Below the pieces are notes generated by a model. That model had not been told where the DNA came from, did not search any database, and saw only the letters and a list, made by a program, of their open reading frames with translations. Of a DNA stretch of 64,000 nucleotides, positions 46,578 through 59,400 are shown in pieces (the stretch's first letter is position 1; each line of letters starts with the position of its first letter). The position numbers and the translations under genes are program-made. Source of the stretch: Psoroptes ovis (lineage: Eukaryota; Arthropoda; Arachnida; Sarcoptiformes; Psoroptidae); NCBI GenBank assembly GCA_002943765.1, contig PQWQ01000010.1, positions 1,242,501 to 1,306,500 on the forward strand, written 5' to 3'.

Positions 46578-48142
46578 TTAATGATATCGATTAATTTAAA
46601 ACGAGTATCATTATCATTCTATTATCAATATTCCATTATCAAAATCAAATATTTGAATCAATTTAAATGATAAAAAAATATTGTTTAAATAATTAAATAA
46701 ACGTTAATCGTTCATTATGCAGTCAATAATCGGTTCAAATCAGATGTAGTCACCGTTTTAGCGCTTGTTAATGTGACAAAATCAATTCATAAAATCAATA
46801 CATAAAATTAATCAATTATTTTCAAGTAATAATCATCCAAAAAAGACAATCAAAGTAAACAAATAAACAGTTATGATCATAGAAATAAAAATCATAATTA
46901 ATTAATTAAAATAACATTAAAAAGAATGTAAAAATTTTTTATTTTATTGGTGAATTCTTGTAAATATATTCACATATTCCTCTATTATTATGCTTAATCG
47001 TTAAAAATTTTTATGATTCCGACCCGTTTGTCATTGTCGGCAAAATAACAAACAAAAACAAAAAAAGCAAAACAAGCATCAATGATAAATAATGAATACA
47101 TCAACATATGAATATACATTCATTCCTATATTTTAATTGAAAAAAATATGTATGTTTGTAGGCTTATTAATGTGTATTCACATTAATTCATTGAATATTT
47201 AAAATATTCATTCATTTGTTTTCATGAATTCTTGCATATCCAACACATATTATTATTATCATCAACTTATATTCTTCCTCATTTTATCCCTTTCATTATT
47301 TTAATTCTTTTAATTTTTCTCATTTTTTTTTCTTTGCTTAAGAATATTCTTGTTAACTCCGTGTGTGCTATTCGGTATCATTCACTGAATATTAACGGAA
47401 TATTTTTTCATAGAAAAATGAACAAAAAATGATTGACTGAATGTCTAAAATGAAAGAATGAACATAAATTATTTTTAGTATTTTTTTTTTTTGAAATGTC
47501 TAAAGAATTTGTATTTGTAATTCTTGGTAAAGAATGGCGAATCAAAGAATATTTAAAAATAATTATCATTACAAATTATCATCAATTTATTTAAATTCAT
47601 TTCTTGAAATGTTCGAGGTCTTTGAAGGACAGTAAATCACACACAAAATGAATGTCTTATTAGGTTCCAACATTTATAATGTAAATCATTATTATTTTAA
47701 CATTTGAATTTACCCTTTGCTCTTGAAAATTTTATTTTATCATCATTAAAAATTCAAAAAATTAAAATCAAATCATTATTTTGAATCGATGCCAATCCAT
47801 TTGTGAAAACACAATGATGATGATGATCAACTAATGGTGATGTTGATGATGATAAAATTATCATCATCATCAATTCTTTACCATTGTTTCTATTATTATT
47901 TATGATTGTCATCAATGTCATTCATAACAAAGAAAAAAATGTGTTCGCAAGGTTAAAAAATGAAGAAATTTTTTGAATAAAAATTTTCAAAAATTATTCA
48001 ATTTACAATCATCAACACTAGATGACGATCAAGTTTTGGTAGAAATTTTTCTCAATGAACAGTAACAAAACAGCAACCATTGCTACAAGGTAAATGCACT
48101 TGTACCACTCTTTTTTTTTTTGGTGCTGCTTTTGCTGCTACA

Positions 48143-48170
48143 GCTGCTGCTGCTGCTGATGATGATGATG
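48143..48170. repeat. CTG then GAT trinucleotide run
   Basis: About five CTG units pass directly into about four GAT units. Confidence 0.85.
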
Positions 48171-50491
48171 CACATTGAACACTGAAACAGCATTGAAATG
48201 TCCAAACATCATCATCATCATCAATGAATTCATGGCATGGAATGGTCGATTGGATTTTGTTGTTGTTGTTGTTGTTTTCTGATGTCGATTCTCATTGTAT
48301 TTTCTCTCAATTTTTATTCAATTCATTCATATTTTATGCACCGGTTTTTGCAAATTGAATGACGTATTTTTACTATCATGATTAGTGATCATAATTTTTA
48401 GTGTTAAATACTGCTACAACATTCAATAGTTTTTTTTCTTGGTATATTTGTATGTATGTTTTAGCTTCATTTTTAGACTTACGTGTTGTTTTAATTTGCA
48501 ATTTTTACATGTAATTGACTACCAACAACAACAAATGATTTGAATGATAACAACAAAAATATATCAACTAAATGTTGATTAGTTTAATTTTAAATGAACA
48601 AGAATATAAATGTGAATAGATATAATTGAAACACGCATTTTTTTCAATTGAATTGTTTATATTGCTTTTGAATTATATTTTGATTCAACAACAACAACAA
48701 CATAAAAAACATGTTGATGATAATTATGATCTAACAATGATGATATTGATGATCATCTAATTTTACTTTTAAATCTATAAATTCTTCAAGGATATTTACT
48801 GCATTATTTGATCACATTTGTTTGTCATTGTTTTAGTTTTGTCAATGTGTTATTATGTTCTAATATTGTAATATCGTTCAAAATTATCATTCATTATTTT
48901 TTCATTACCATTGATCGATAAATCGATTGATTGATTCAATTGATTCGATCGAGTATTATCGAAAATATAAAACAACAATATCTGCCATCGATCAGTTGAT
49001 GCTGAATAAATACATTTGAAATGAATTGAATCATGGTGAAGCAATATTGAGCATAAATTCATAAATATATCAATAATAATAAGGAAATAAAACCAGATTA
49101 TCATCATAGTATTATTTAGATTTTGTCAATTTTAATATCTTTATATCATTCATCATTCATTAAAAAAATTGATTAAATACTATCAACAATATTTATTTTA
49201 TTATCATCACCATCATCATCATTTGTATATTTGTATCACACACACACACTTTTATCAAAATCAAACATTTTATCATTTTCTTCTCAAATATAAATGAATG
49301 ATCCATTGTTTAAACAATAAATTGGTTGCCTTGAAAAAATTTTCAAGATTCAATATCATCACCAATCGTCAAAATACTTAATTCAATTCATAGCTGTAAA
49401 TATTGATTCTTGAAGAATTTGATTTCACAAATGTATTGATATCAACTAAGCCGTCCAAATTTCATTTCAATCTCACTATCCGATGAATTCAATGAATTAA
49501 ATAAAATTAATTTAAATTTCCATTTTCAATAGTGGCTTAGAAATAATATCGAATTACTTTACTGTATATAAATTGAATTGAAATACAAAAAAAAATCCAG
49601 AAAATAAGAGATAAAACAAAGATAATATTCATCAATATAATCATCATTCGATTATCATTACAATTCAGCTATCAAATTGATTAAAAATTTTTGTTTTTTT
49701 TTTTATCAAATCACCAAAAACTAATAATAATGAGTAAATTGATTGATATAATAACTTTGAATGTTTTTTTTTATAAAGTTAACAATATTGACATAAACAT
49801 CAAATAAAATTTACATGCATACCAACAGCATCATCATCATCATTATTAAAGAAAAAAAATTTATCGATAAAATTCAACCAGAAAATAAAAGCATTTGAAT
49901 ATATATAGAAAATTTTCATGTGATTCATTTCTTAGTTCATTGTTATAATTAATTTTTAAATTATTGTTTCCTGAAACAAATAAATTAATTCAAAACAAAT
50001 TCAAATCAATTTTAAAACAACATATTTTTTCATTCTTCGGTCTGCAATTAACAACACACACAACAAAATATATATATCATGGATCATCAATCATAATAAT
50101 CAGCTGATATATTTATTTAGATATCCACACATTCAAATTTATACATTCATTTTCGGGGAATAATTCACGCACGTTTTTTTATTATTATTATTATCATTAT
50201 TTTCACTTTGTGTTTTTATTTTTAATTATTTTCACATCTGTTTACACTATATTTTATTATTATTATTATAAATTCATCATAATCATATTTATATTTTTTA
50301 AATTAATTGTAAATTGTATATCAAAAAAAAAAAAAATTTGAATTCATAAATTGTTCTAAAATTAATTCTATTCATTTTTTTCTCGGCTCTATTTCCATTT
50401 TTAGGTATAAATTAAATTGGATTTAAATTTATTTCTTTTAACAAATAAATCTGCGATAATTGAATATAATAAAATAAATAATTAGTAAAAA

Positions 50492-53400
50492 ATGGAATTG
50501 GCTCACACTAAAACATCGTCCGAAATATTGGACTATTTCGGTACCGATAAAGAACGTGGTTTATCATTATCACAAGTTAAAGAATATCAACATAAATATG
50601 GCCCTAACGGTAAGTTTTTGGATTTTTCTCTGATTTATGATAATGTAAATTAATTTTTGTTTGTTCATCATTACAGAATTACCTGCCGAAGAAGGTAAAT
50701 CCATATGGCAACTTGTTTTGGAACAGTTCGATGATCTTTTGGTCAAAATTTTATTACTTGCAGCCATAATTTCATTTGTATGTTTTTTATTATGAGTTAA
50801 TCATTGGAAATAATCCAAAATTAATTGTTTTTTTTAATAGATATTAGCGTTTTTCGAAGAGGATGAAGATACAATTACTGCATTTGTTGAACCATTTGTT
50901 ATATTATTGATTTTGATTGCGAATGCTGTTGTCGGTGTATGGCAAGAACGTAATGCTGAAGATGCTATTGAAGCATTGAAAGAATATGAACCAGAAATGG
51001 GTAAAGTTTATCGTTCAGATAAAAGTGGTGTACAGAAAATCAGAGCCAAAGAAATTGTGCCTGGTGATCTAGTCGAAGTTTCAGTCGGTGATAAAGTGCC
51101 AGCTGATATACGTTTGGTTAAAATTTTCTCGACAACACTTCGTGTTGATCAATCTATTTTGACCGGTGAATCAGTTTCAGTCATCAAACATACAGATGTG
51201 ATTCCTGATCCACGTGCTGTAAATCAAGACAAGAAAAATATTTGCTTCTCTGGCACAAATATTGCTGCTGGTAAAGCTTTAGGTGTTGTAATCGCTACTG
51301 GTCTTGATACTGCTATCGGTAAAATTCGAACTGAAATGGCTGAAACCGAAGAAGTTAAAACACCATTACAACAAAAATTGGATGAATTCGGTGAACAATT
51401 ATCAAAAGTCATTTCAGTCATTTGTGTTGCTGTATGGGCCATCAACATCGGTCATTTCAATGATCCAGCTCATGGTGGTTCATGGATCAAAGGTGCTATC
51501 TATTACTTTAAAATTGCCGTTGCATTGGCTGTCGCTGCCATCCCTGAAGGTTTACCAGCTGTCATTACAACTTGTTTAGCTTTGGGTACTCGTCGTATGG
51601 CTAAAAAGAATGCCATTGTTCGATCATTACCATCAGTCGAAACTCTTGGTTGTACATCAGTCATTTGCTCTGATAAAACCGGTACATTGACTACTAATCA
51701 AATGTCTGTCTCAAGAGTAAGTATTTGAATATTTGATAAATTTTCAATTATTAATGATCTGTTCCACAGTTTTTCCTCATCAAAAGTGCCGATGGTGGAA
51801 GTCCTGAATTAGATGAATTCGAAGTAACTGGCTCAACATACGAACCGATTGGTGAAGTATTTCAACGTGGACAACGTGTCAATTGTTCAGATTTTGAAGC
51901 AATGTTTGAATTGGCTACGATTTGTGTAATGTGTAATGATTCAAGTATCGATTTCAATGAATATAAACAACAATTTGAAAAAGTTGGTGAAGCAACTGAA
52001 ACTGCATTGGTAGTTTTGGCTGAAAAATTAAATCCATGGGAATTTGATAAACGTGGCCTTTCTCGTCGCGAAGCTGCACTAGTCGTCAATCAAAATGTGA
52101 AAAAAATGTGGAACAAAGAACATACATTGGAATTCTCTCGTGATCGTAAATCTATGAGCTCATATTGCATTCCAAAAGCTAACACTAAACTCGGCAATGA
52201 TCCGAAAATGTTTGTCAAGGTTTGTTCATCCGTTTTTAATTGCTTTTCATATGAAATATTTGTCATTTTTTTTCCAGGGCGCTCCTGAAGGTATATTGGA
52301 TCGTTGCACACATGTACGTGTAGGTGATCGTAAAGTAGTAATGACTGCTGCAATCAAAAACAAAATCCTTGAAACAACACGAATTTATGGTACCGGACGT
52401 GATACATTACGTTGTTTAGGTTTAGCCACCATTGATAATCCACCAAAACCATCGATGATGGATTTGGCTGATTCATCTAAATTTGTTCAATATGAGGTAT
52501 GTATTTACTTCATCTTTACGAGATAGAAATGCTTATTTCATTCATTGTTTTCCATTTATTAGCAACAAATGACATTAGTTGGTGTTGTAGGCATGTTGGA
52601 TCCACCACGTAGAGAAGTATTGGACGCTATTCAACAATGTCGTAAAGCCGGTATTCGTGTGATTGTCATCACTGGTGATAACAAAGCAACAGCCGAAGCT
52701 ATCTGTCGCCGTATCGGTGTATTCGGTGAAAATGAAGATACCACTGGAAAATCATATTCTGGTCGTGAATTCGATGATCTCTCAGTCAGTGAACAGCGTG
52801 CTGCATGTCGTCGTGCACGTCTATTTTCACGTGTAGAACCAGCTCACAAAAGTAAAATTGTTGAATATTTACAAGCTGACGGCGAAATTTCTGCTATGAC
52901 TGGTGATGGTGTAAATGATGCGCCTGCATTGAAAAAAGCCGAAATCGGTATCGCTATGGGTTCTGGTACTGCTGTCGCCAAATCAGCCGCTGAGATGGTG
53001 TTAGCCGATGATAACTTTTCATCAATCGTATCGGCCGTTGAAGAAGGTCGAGCCATTTACAATAACATGAAACAATTCATTCGTTACCTCATTTCATCCA
53101 ACATTGGTGAAGTCGTCAGGTAAATAATTCAAATTTTCGTTCGAATAGGTCGCATCTATTAATTTATCCTTATTCCAGTATTTTCTTGACTGCTGCTCTC
53201 GGTTTACCCGAAGCTTTGATTCCAGTACAATTGTTGTGGGTCAACTTGGTCACCGATGGTTTACCTGCAACTGCACTTGGTTTCAATCCACCAGATTTGG
53301 ATATTATGGAACGACCACCACGTAAAGCAAATGAATCATTGATTACTGGATGGTTATTTTTCCGTTACATGGCCGTAGGCTGTATGTATTGTTATAAAAA

Positions 53401-55284
53401 TATCATTAGTCTTTAATTTCATTTTGTTCAATTATTCGCGTGTAGCATATGTCGGTTTTGCAACAGTCGGTGCCGCTGCTTGGTGGTACATGGTTGCACC
53501 AGATGGTCCTCATCTTACTTATTATCAATTATCTCATCATCTTCAATGTATCACTGATCCAGACAATTTCCGTGGCGTCGATTGTAATATTTTCCACGAT
53601 CCACATCCAATGACAATGGCTTTATCAGTATTGGTCACAATTGAAATGTTGAATGCACTCAACAGGTAAATAAAATTAAAATTGCTTTGTCATCATTTGA
53701 ATTTAATTATTCATCTCCATTCATTAGTTTATCTGAAAATCAATCATTGTTCGTTATGCCACCATGGACAAATGGATGGCTTATTTCTGCCATTACATTA
53801 TCAATGACATTACACTTTGTTGTTTTGTATGTTGAAATCCTTTCGGTACGTAATTTCCAAAACATCACCTTTGTTATGGCATCATTTTGATAATTTTTCT
53901 GCTTATTTTATGAATAGGTGGTCTTTTCATTGTGTCCATTATCACTTTTGGAATGGTGGGCAGTAATGAAAATATCTTTCCCGGTCATATTATTGGATGA
54001 AGTACTCAAATATATCGCTAGAAATTTTATCGATGGTAAACATTCAAAAATTATTCATAAAAATAAAAATGCTATTATTAAAAATATGGATGATGCTTCT
54101 ATCAAAGATCAAACAAAAGCCTCCAACATAGCTTCATCTTATTATTATCCTATTCCTTATCCTAATCCTCTCTGCATTTCCTCTTCTCCTTCTTCATCTA
54201 CGTCTAATAATAATAATTATATTGATTTGGATAATGATGAATATAGAAAAAAACAGATGGTAAAAGAATTAATAATATTGATTATTAGTTGGTTATTATA
54301 TTTTCTATTATTATTATCAACATCGAATGAATTATCGAATGTATTACCAACTATTGATCTATATTCATGTTTATTCATCGATTAATTAATTAATATTAAC
54401 ATAATTATAATGATAATAATAGTAACAATAATTAATAATTTTTAATCGTCATCTTCATCGTCAACAACAAAAGTGTTTCCCTGTTTCTGTTTCTATGCTC
54501 TCTTTATACATTATATATGTGTTTTTTTTGTACTAATCACATCATAAACTTGGATTTTTATTCTGATCATTTTGATAAAATTCATCTTTAATTAATGATA
54601 ATTTGAATAATCTTAACAATTATAACAAATTTTACATCAAAATTAATCTTTTTGTATGATTACATTACACATAAATACATAAATTGATCCATCATTTCCT
54701 TTCCAACAAACAAAAAAAACTAAAAATGTTTCATTGAATCATCAAATCAAATAATCGATCCATTTAATCACTAATCTAAATCCGTGTCCTGTCATGCCTC
54801 AAAACCTTTTCAATGTCGTCACATTCACACACCTCATATATACCTTATTGATTGGCTGTTTATTGCATGTTTATTTTCAATGTTTCATTTATTTCATTCA
54901 TTTGTTTTATTTGTTTGTTTCAAAATCCTTTCATTTGAAAATCCTTTAACCATTTTGTGAGTTTTTGAAAAATTCAGAGAAGAAAGAATTTCCTACCCAC
55001 CACAACAGATGGCAGCAGATCCCCTCTTTTTCAAATTTTCTAAAAGCGCGAAAATTTTTTTCTCCTTTAATTTATTTCATAATTTTTTTTTTCATTTGTT
55101 TATTTGTTTGAATTTATTTTATTTATTCATTTTTTTCTTTTTATTTTTTTCCTTCACACCTTACCTTATCACTAAAAAAAATCAAATTCAATCACCCAAT
55201 TACCCTTTTACCAATTCTTTATTTTTTTTGTTCATTTCAAAAAAAATTTTAGTTACGGAATCATCATCGAAAAAACGTAATTAA
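50492..55284 (+). CDS. SERCA: Sarco/endoplasmic reticulum calcium ATPase (SERCA), two predicted C-termini
   Basis: Exons: 50492-50609, 50677-50777, 50841-51716, 51770-52219, 52278-52496, 52563-53119, 53179-53381, 53446-53665, 53728-53845, 53918-54035 and 55253-55284. All junctions keep phase and give 1,003 residues, the usual arthropod short-isoform length. SERCA pumps cytosolic calcium into the reticulum at the cost of ATP. Seen: actuator TGES; PEGLPAV on M4; phosphorylated Asp in DKTGTLTTNQ, which computes to exactly residue 351; hinge TGDGVNDAPALKKAEIG; and calcium ligands in SSNIGEVVS, NLVTDGLPATALG and TIEMLNALNSLSEN. Nine constitutive introns are 53-74 bp. The seventh donor (53382, GTATGT) gives Gly-Ser before YVGFATVG and is the least certain junction. 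If the last intron is not removed, exon 10 reads on to 54385 and gives a 1,109-residue form. Confidence 0.96.
54036..54385 (+). CDS. SERCA: Alternative long C-terminus of SERCA with an eleventh hydrophobic segment
   Basis: Continuation of exon 10 when the donor at 54036 (GATG|GTAAAC) is skipped. It adds a Lys/Asn- and Ser-rich linker of about 75 residues, then LIILIISWLLYFLLLLST, then a tail ending at a TAA. The layout, linker plus hydrophobic helix plus short tail, parallels the eleventh helix of vertebrate SERCA2b and the long arthropod isoforms, but the linker is much longer than in those. Uninterrupted frame and a single strong hydrophobic block argue that it is real coding sequence; usage of each end must be inferred. 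Confidence 0.7.
54386..55252. other. 3' UTR of long SERCA form / last intron of short form
   Basis: AT-rich, no additional gene. The frame at 55009-55284 is a T-rich intron read-through into the last exon, not a separate protein. Confidence 0.65.
55253..55284 (+). CDS. SERCA: Alternative last coding exon of SERCA (short isoform)
   Basis: An acceptor after a T-rich tract (AAAATTTTAG ending at 55252) joins in phase to the donor at 54036 across a 1,217-bp intron and encodes VTESSSKKRN then TAA. The resulting total of 1,003 residues matches the short SERCA form of other arthropods, which supports the splice. This 11-codon exon (one codon split across the junction) is too small to be found by frame length alone. 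Confidence 0.7.
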
Positions 55285-56429
55285 TTGAAAAAAAGAAAGA
55301 AACAAGATGAAAACCTAAAAATATGCATATTTATTTCACAATTGATTGATTGATTTGATGAAAAACAATGAAACATCAGTGAAAAAGACAGAAGAAATTT
55401 TAAATAGTTGTTATTATTATAATTTAAAAATTATTATTATTATTATTATCATTAATTATTAATTATTATTATTATTATTATTGATGATCAATTGATTATA
55501 AAATAATGTAAGAATAATAAAATGAGCAAAAAAACGATCATTAAAATAATAAACTTGAAGATGCATAGAAAGCCCTTTGAAGAAGAAGAAAAATCAATTT
55601 GACTATTTCAATCAATTTTATTTAAATCAATTTACCCCTTCTACCCCCCATTTATTTATATAGTTTCCATTATGTTTAAATTTTATTTTGTTTTAATTTG
55701 TTTGTTTGTTTGTGTTTGCAAGCATGAATGTGTGTGTGTGTGTACGATTTTACATTAAAATAATAATGATAATAATAATTATAATTGAAATTTACAATTA
55801 ATTTATTAAAATTGAAATCATTCAAATATTCTTATTTGTTTTTGTTGTAATAAATTTGATGAAAAAACAAATTCAAACCAAAATCGCACCGTTTTACAAA
55901 TTTTACAAGCAAAATTTTGATTATCGACAACAATATTTACTTAGCCACTTATCAAACTCCAACTAAATATCCATCCATCATTATTCAATCAATGAAAACA
56001 GATATATTTAATTGTTCAAGTAATCAATCCAATAATTAGTTGATAATTAGTCTTTTTAATCAATTTAGTAATTTTTGAATTTTTTTGTGAATTCATCTAT
56101 CTGTCAACAGACTGCAATAAATATATTTTTACTGCACACACAAACACACACACATGCACTCACTGAATACAACAACACATCAATAATAATAATGACAATT
56201 ATCCAATTAGCCATCATTCAATATTTATTATTGATATGAATTGAATTTATTCTGAAATTTAAATAATGAATATTCAACTATACAGCAAACACACAGAAGC
56301 ACACATTTTGAAAATGATATTAATAAATAAATAAAATGAAATTGTATGTACCATAAACCACCAAGATATATGTTTTATTATTACGTGAACATATCACGTA
56401 ATCTAAATTTATCAAATATTGATAAATTT
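55285..56429 (+). other. Probable SERCA 3' UTR and end region with two adjacent hairpins
   Basis: Follows the last SERCA exon. AATAAA-type signals cluster in an ATTAATAAATAAATAAAATG stretch near 56320-56340. Just beyond lie two perfect hairpins: ATTACGTG/CACGTAAT (56380-56402) and AAATTTATCA/TGATAAATTT (56405-56429). Where the transcript ends is inferred. Confidence 0.45.
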
Positions 56430-59400
56430 TTCAAAAAAAAAAATATTCGAACCACCATCAATTTGACAATTGACATCACCACCACTTCCTAGTTCGTAGG
56501 TGTTTTAATTTTAAATTGTGTTCGTGTTCATTGTATTGTGTTTATTCATTCATTTATTTGTGGTGAATTTCAATTTTAACTGTACCAACAATAACAGCAA
56601 TGAATAAGAAAATAATCAGTTTAAAATAGTCGATCATTCAAAATAGTATTGATTGTACACGATCATCGAAGTAATTTCGATTCGATTGGTTTTTTTTTCA
56701 ACCATTCATCAACACCTGTTGATTCGGTGCCAATTTGAATTGAATTCAAAATTTTTTTTTCCTTTATTCAATTATACCATCGTGGAATTGGATCCGGATT
56801 GGCCAAAAAAAACAATTTTAAAATTAAATTTTCGAAAATGATATTCAATTTCAAGAAAGTTGATTTGAAAAGAAAATTAATGCGGAAATTGAATGGATGA
56901 AAATGATAATTTCATTTCATATTTTCCATGTTTTGTTTTTTCAAAATTTTCAAAATTTTCCGAAATTTTCCAATTTGAAATTTTCAAATATTCAAGAATT
57001 GTTCACATGGCCACGGCAATGATGATGATGATGATGATGATGGTGGTGGTGGATGGTGATCATCCATGAATATTGAATAAGAAGAAATAGACAATGAATA
57101 AGACCAGAGATCAACAATGATGAATTTCCTTGAATTTCATTTTGTAAAAAAATCGAAATTTTATCATTATCTTTGCCATTCCCATAGCAATCTGATCATC
57201 ATCATCATAATCATCGAAATCGATTGAGATTTTCACTTTTCTTTTCATTTTGGATCATCAATCCTTTTCTTACAAAAAAAAAAAAAACAAATATCAAAAT
57301 GTAAATATCAAATCAAATGTAACATAAATCGATTGATCAGTCATGGTCCTTTCCCGAAAAAAACAAAAAACAAAAAGCACGAAACATATTTATTTTCCCG
57401 AACGAAAAAGAATATCTTTGTTTTGAAACGTTCCGATTATCATCATCATTATTATCATCATCAATTATTAATATCATTATCATTATTATCGGATATTATT
57501 TTCACAATATAACCTGGCATGTTTCAATGAAAATAAGAATAAAAATGATCAACGATTTACGATCAGAAAAAAAATGGAAAAATTAATAGATGAGAAAACT
57601 ATCGAAAATCAAACAGATAATGGACTTTGATAATTTGATAGCAAACATCCATCTTGTTTTCGATTATGAAATTGATTATAATCATTGATAATAATGATGA
57701 TTATAACAACAGAAACAACAGAACAACAATGATAATAATTATAATTGTTAATAATTATCATCATTTTGAGTTAAATTTTTGTTTCATTTTGAGATGAATT
57801 TGTTTTCATTTTTCATGATTTTGATTCAATTTCAGATTGAATTCGTCTTTGATTGAATCTTCGAAATCGAAAATTTTCGAAAAATCAAAAATGGATTTTT
57901 GTTTTTTCATGAATTCAATCATCCAAAACTAATTTGATTGTATGCTTCTCGATACTAATAATAATAATAATGATAATAATTAGAAAATCATTTAGTTTTA
58001 TTCACTTTTGATTGATCTATATTTGTTCCAAAATATGTTTTTTTTTATTGTTATAATTGTTCGTTCGTTTGTTCGTTCAATGAATGAATGAATGCGAGTA
58101 TCATTTGGAAAAATTTGTATTTGATTTCAAATATTTTGTTTTCTTCATTCAAAAACATTCCGTTGATTATTTCATAGATTTTCAATTGATTTTCTAAGAT
58201 CAATTGAAAATATTCAATGATTGATCAATCATCAATCATTTTCGTTCGGGGGAAAAATCATTCCAAGTTTGTTATCTTTTGAAAATGAAAACAAAAAAAA
58301 AAAAGTAAAAATTGGTTCATGTGAATGAGCCCGATAGCCATTTTCATTGTTCATTTTTGCCATCATCATTCATTCAATTTGCGTGTGTGTGTGTTTGTCT
58401 GTGTGGTTGTGTTCAGTGTCTTTTGTTTTGTTTTGTTTTTTTTTTTTTTTTTGTATGTGAAAATTGAACGAAATTGAAATTTTAAAAAGATTTTTTCAAA
58501 TTGAAATGAAAATTTTCGTAGAAAACTTGAATTTGAATGAATTTTTCAATTTGAATTGAATTGAATTCAAAATGAATGACAAATTCAAATCACGATATCC
58601 GGACATGTGCTTTCGGACTTGCATAACCACACACACACACACACACAGCCACCCGCACACGCATACACTACTAACACAGATTCAAGAAGATAAATTCACT
58701 GAATTCAAATTGAATCCAGAGATATTTCTTGAAATGTTTTGTGTATTCACTTGATGCAAGGTTTGTCAATTTAACTCTTTTCACTGATGATTTTCTTCAA
58801 TTCATATTCAAAATAAATCCAATCCAATTCAAATTATCAAAGTCCATTTATTCATGCATTCATTCAATCAATGATTTTTCAATCAAAGCTGCAACACTTT
58901 TTACATGAAGAATTTACATATTTACGTAATTTTTCATTTCTTGTTTGATGCAATAATCAAAATTCAATTTCAATTTCTAGTCATAAAGTCAATTTCATCA
59001 TTGTTTGAATTATTTTTGATGGATTGAATTATCATTTTTTTCATATTATTATTATTATGATAATTGTAATTCAAATATTTCCATTATTCCAAATATTTCA
59101 AACATCAATCGTGAATAAAATATGCGATAAACAATTGAATTTCAATTTGAATTGAACAAATGAATATGTCAAAGATGTTATTGTCTAGTATGGAAACGAA
59201 GGAAAAAGTTTTTGGTCGACCTTTCAGATGAAACCTCAGCGGAAAGTTCATCGATTCAGCATCGCTTTGAACCCTGTTAAAAGCTACACCAAAGAGAGAA
59301 AAAGAGACCTTTGCAAGCCTCTGAAAGGCTCTGAAAATTTTTGAACGAATTACCGAAGAAACTCTTGGAACTTTTGAAGAAATTTCCGATTAAAATCCTA

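Larger units (their letters stand above)
43397..50491. other. Intergenic region between OXSM and SERCA
   Basis: 7.1 kb without a supportable gene. Contains a (GAT)n run at 45298-45328 that creates a false poly-Asp frame, a CTG/GAT run at about 48143-48170 and an inverted repeat at 46501-46577. The right part must hold the SERCA promoter and 5' UTR, possibly with a leader intron. Confidence 0.5.

Noticed and set aside
46721..46760. GGTTCAAATC resembling a tRNA T-loop
   Set aside because: No acceptor, D or anticodon stems can be arranged around it.
55009..55284. 91-codon Phe/Leu-rich frame with apparent membrane character
   Set aside because: T-rich intron sequence running into the last SERCA exon; only its final codons are likely to be translated, as part of SERCA.
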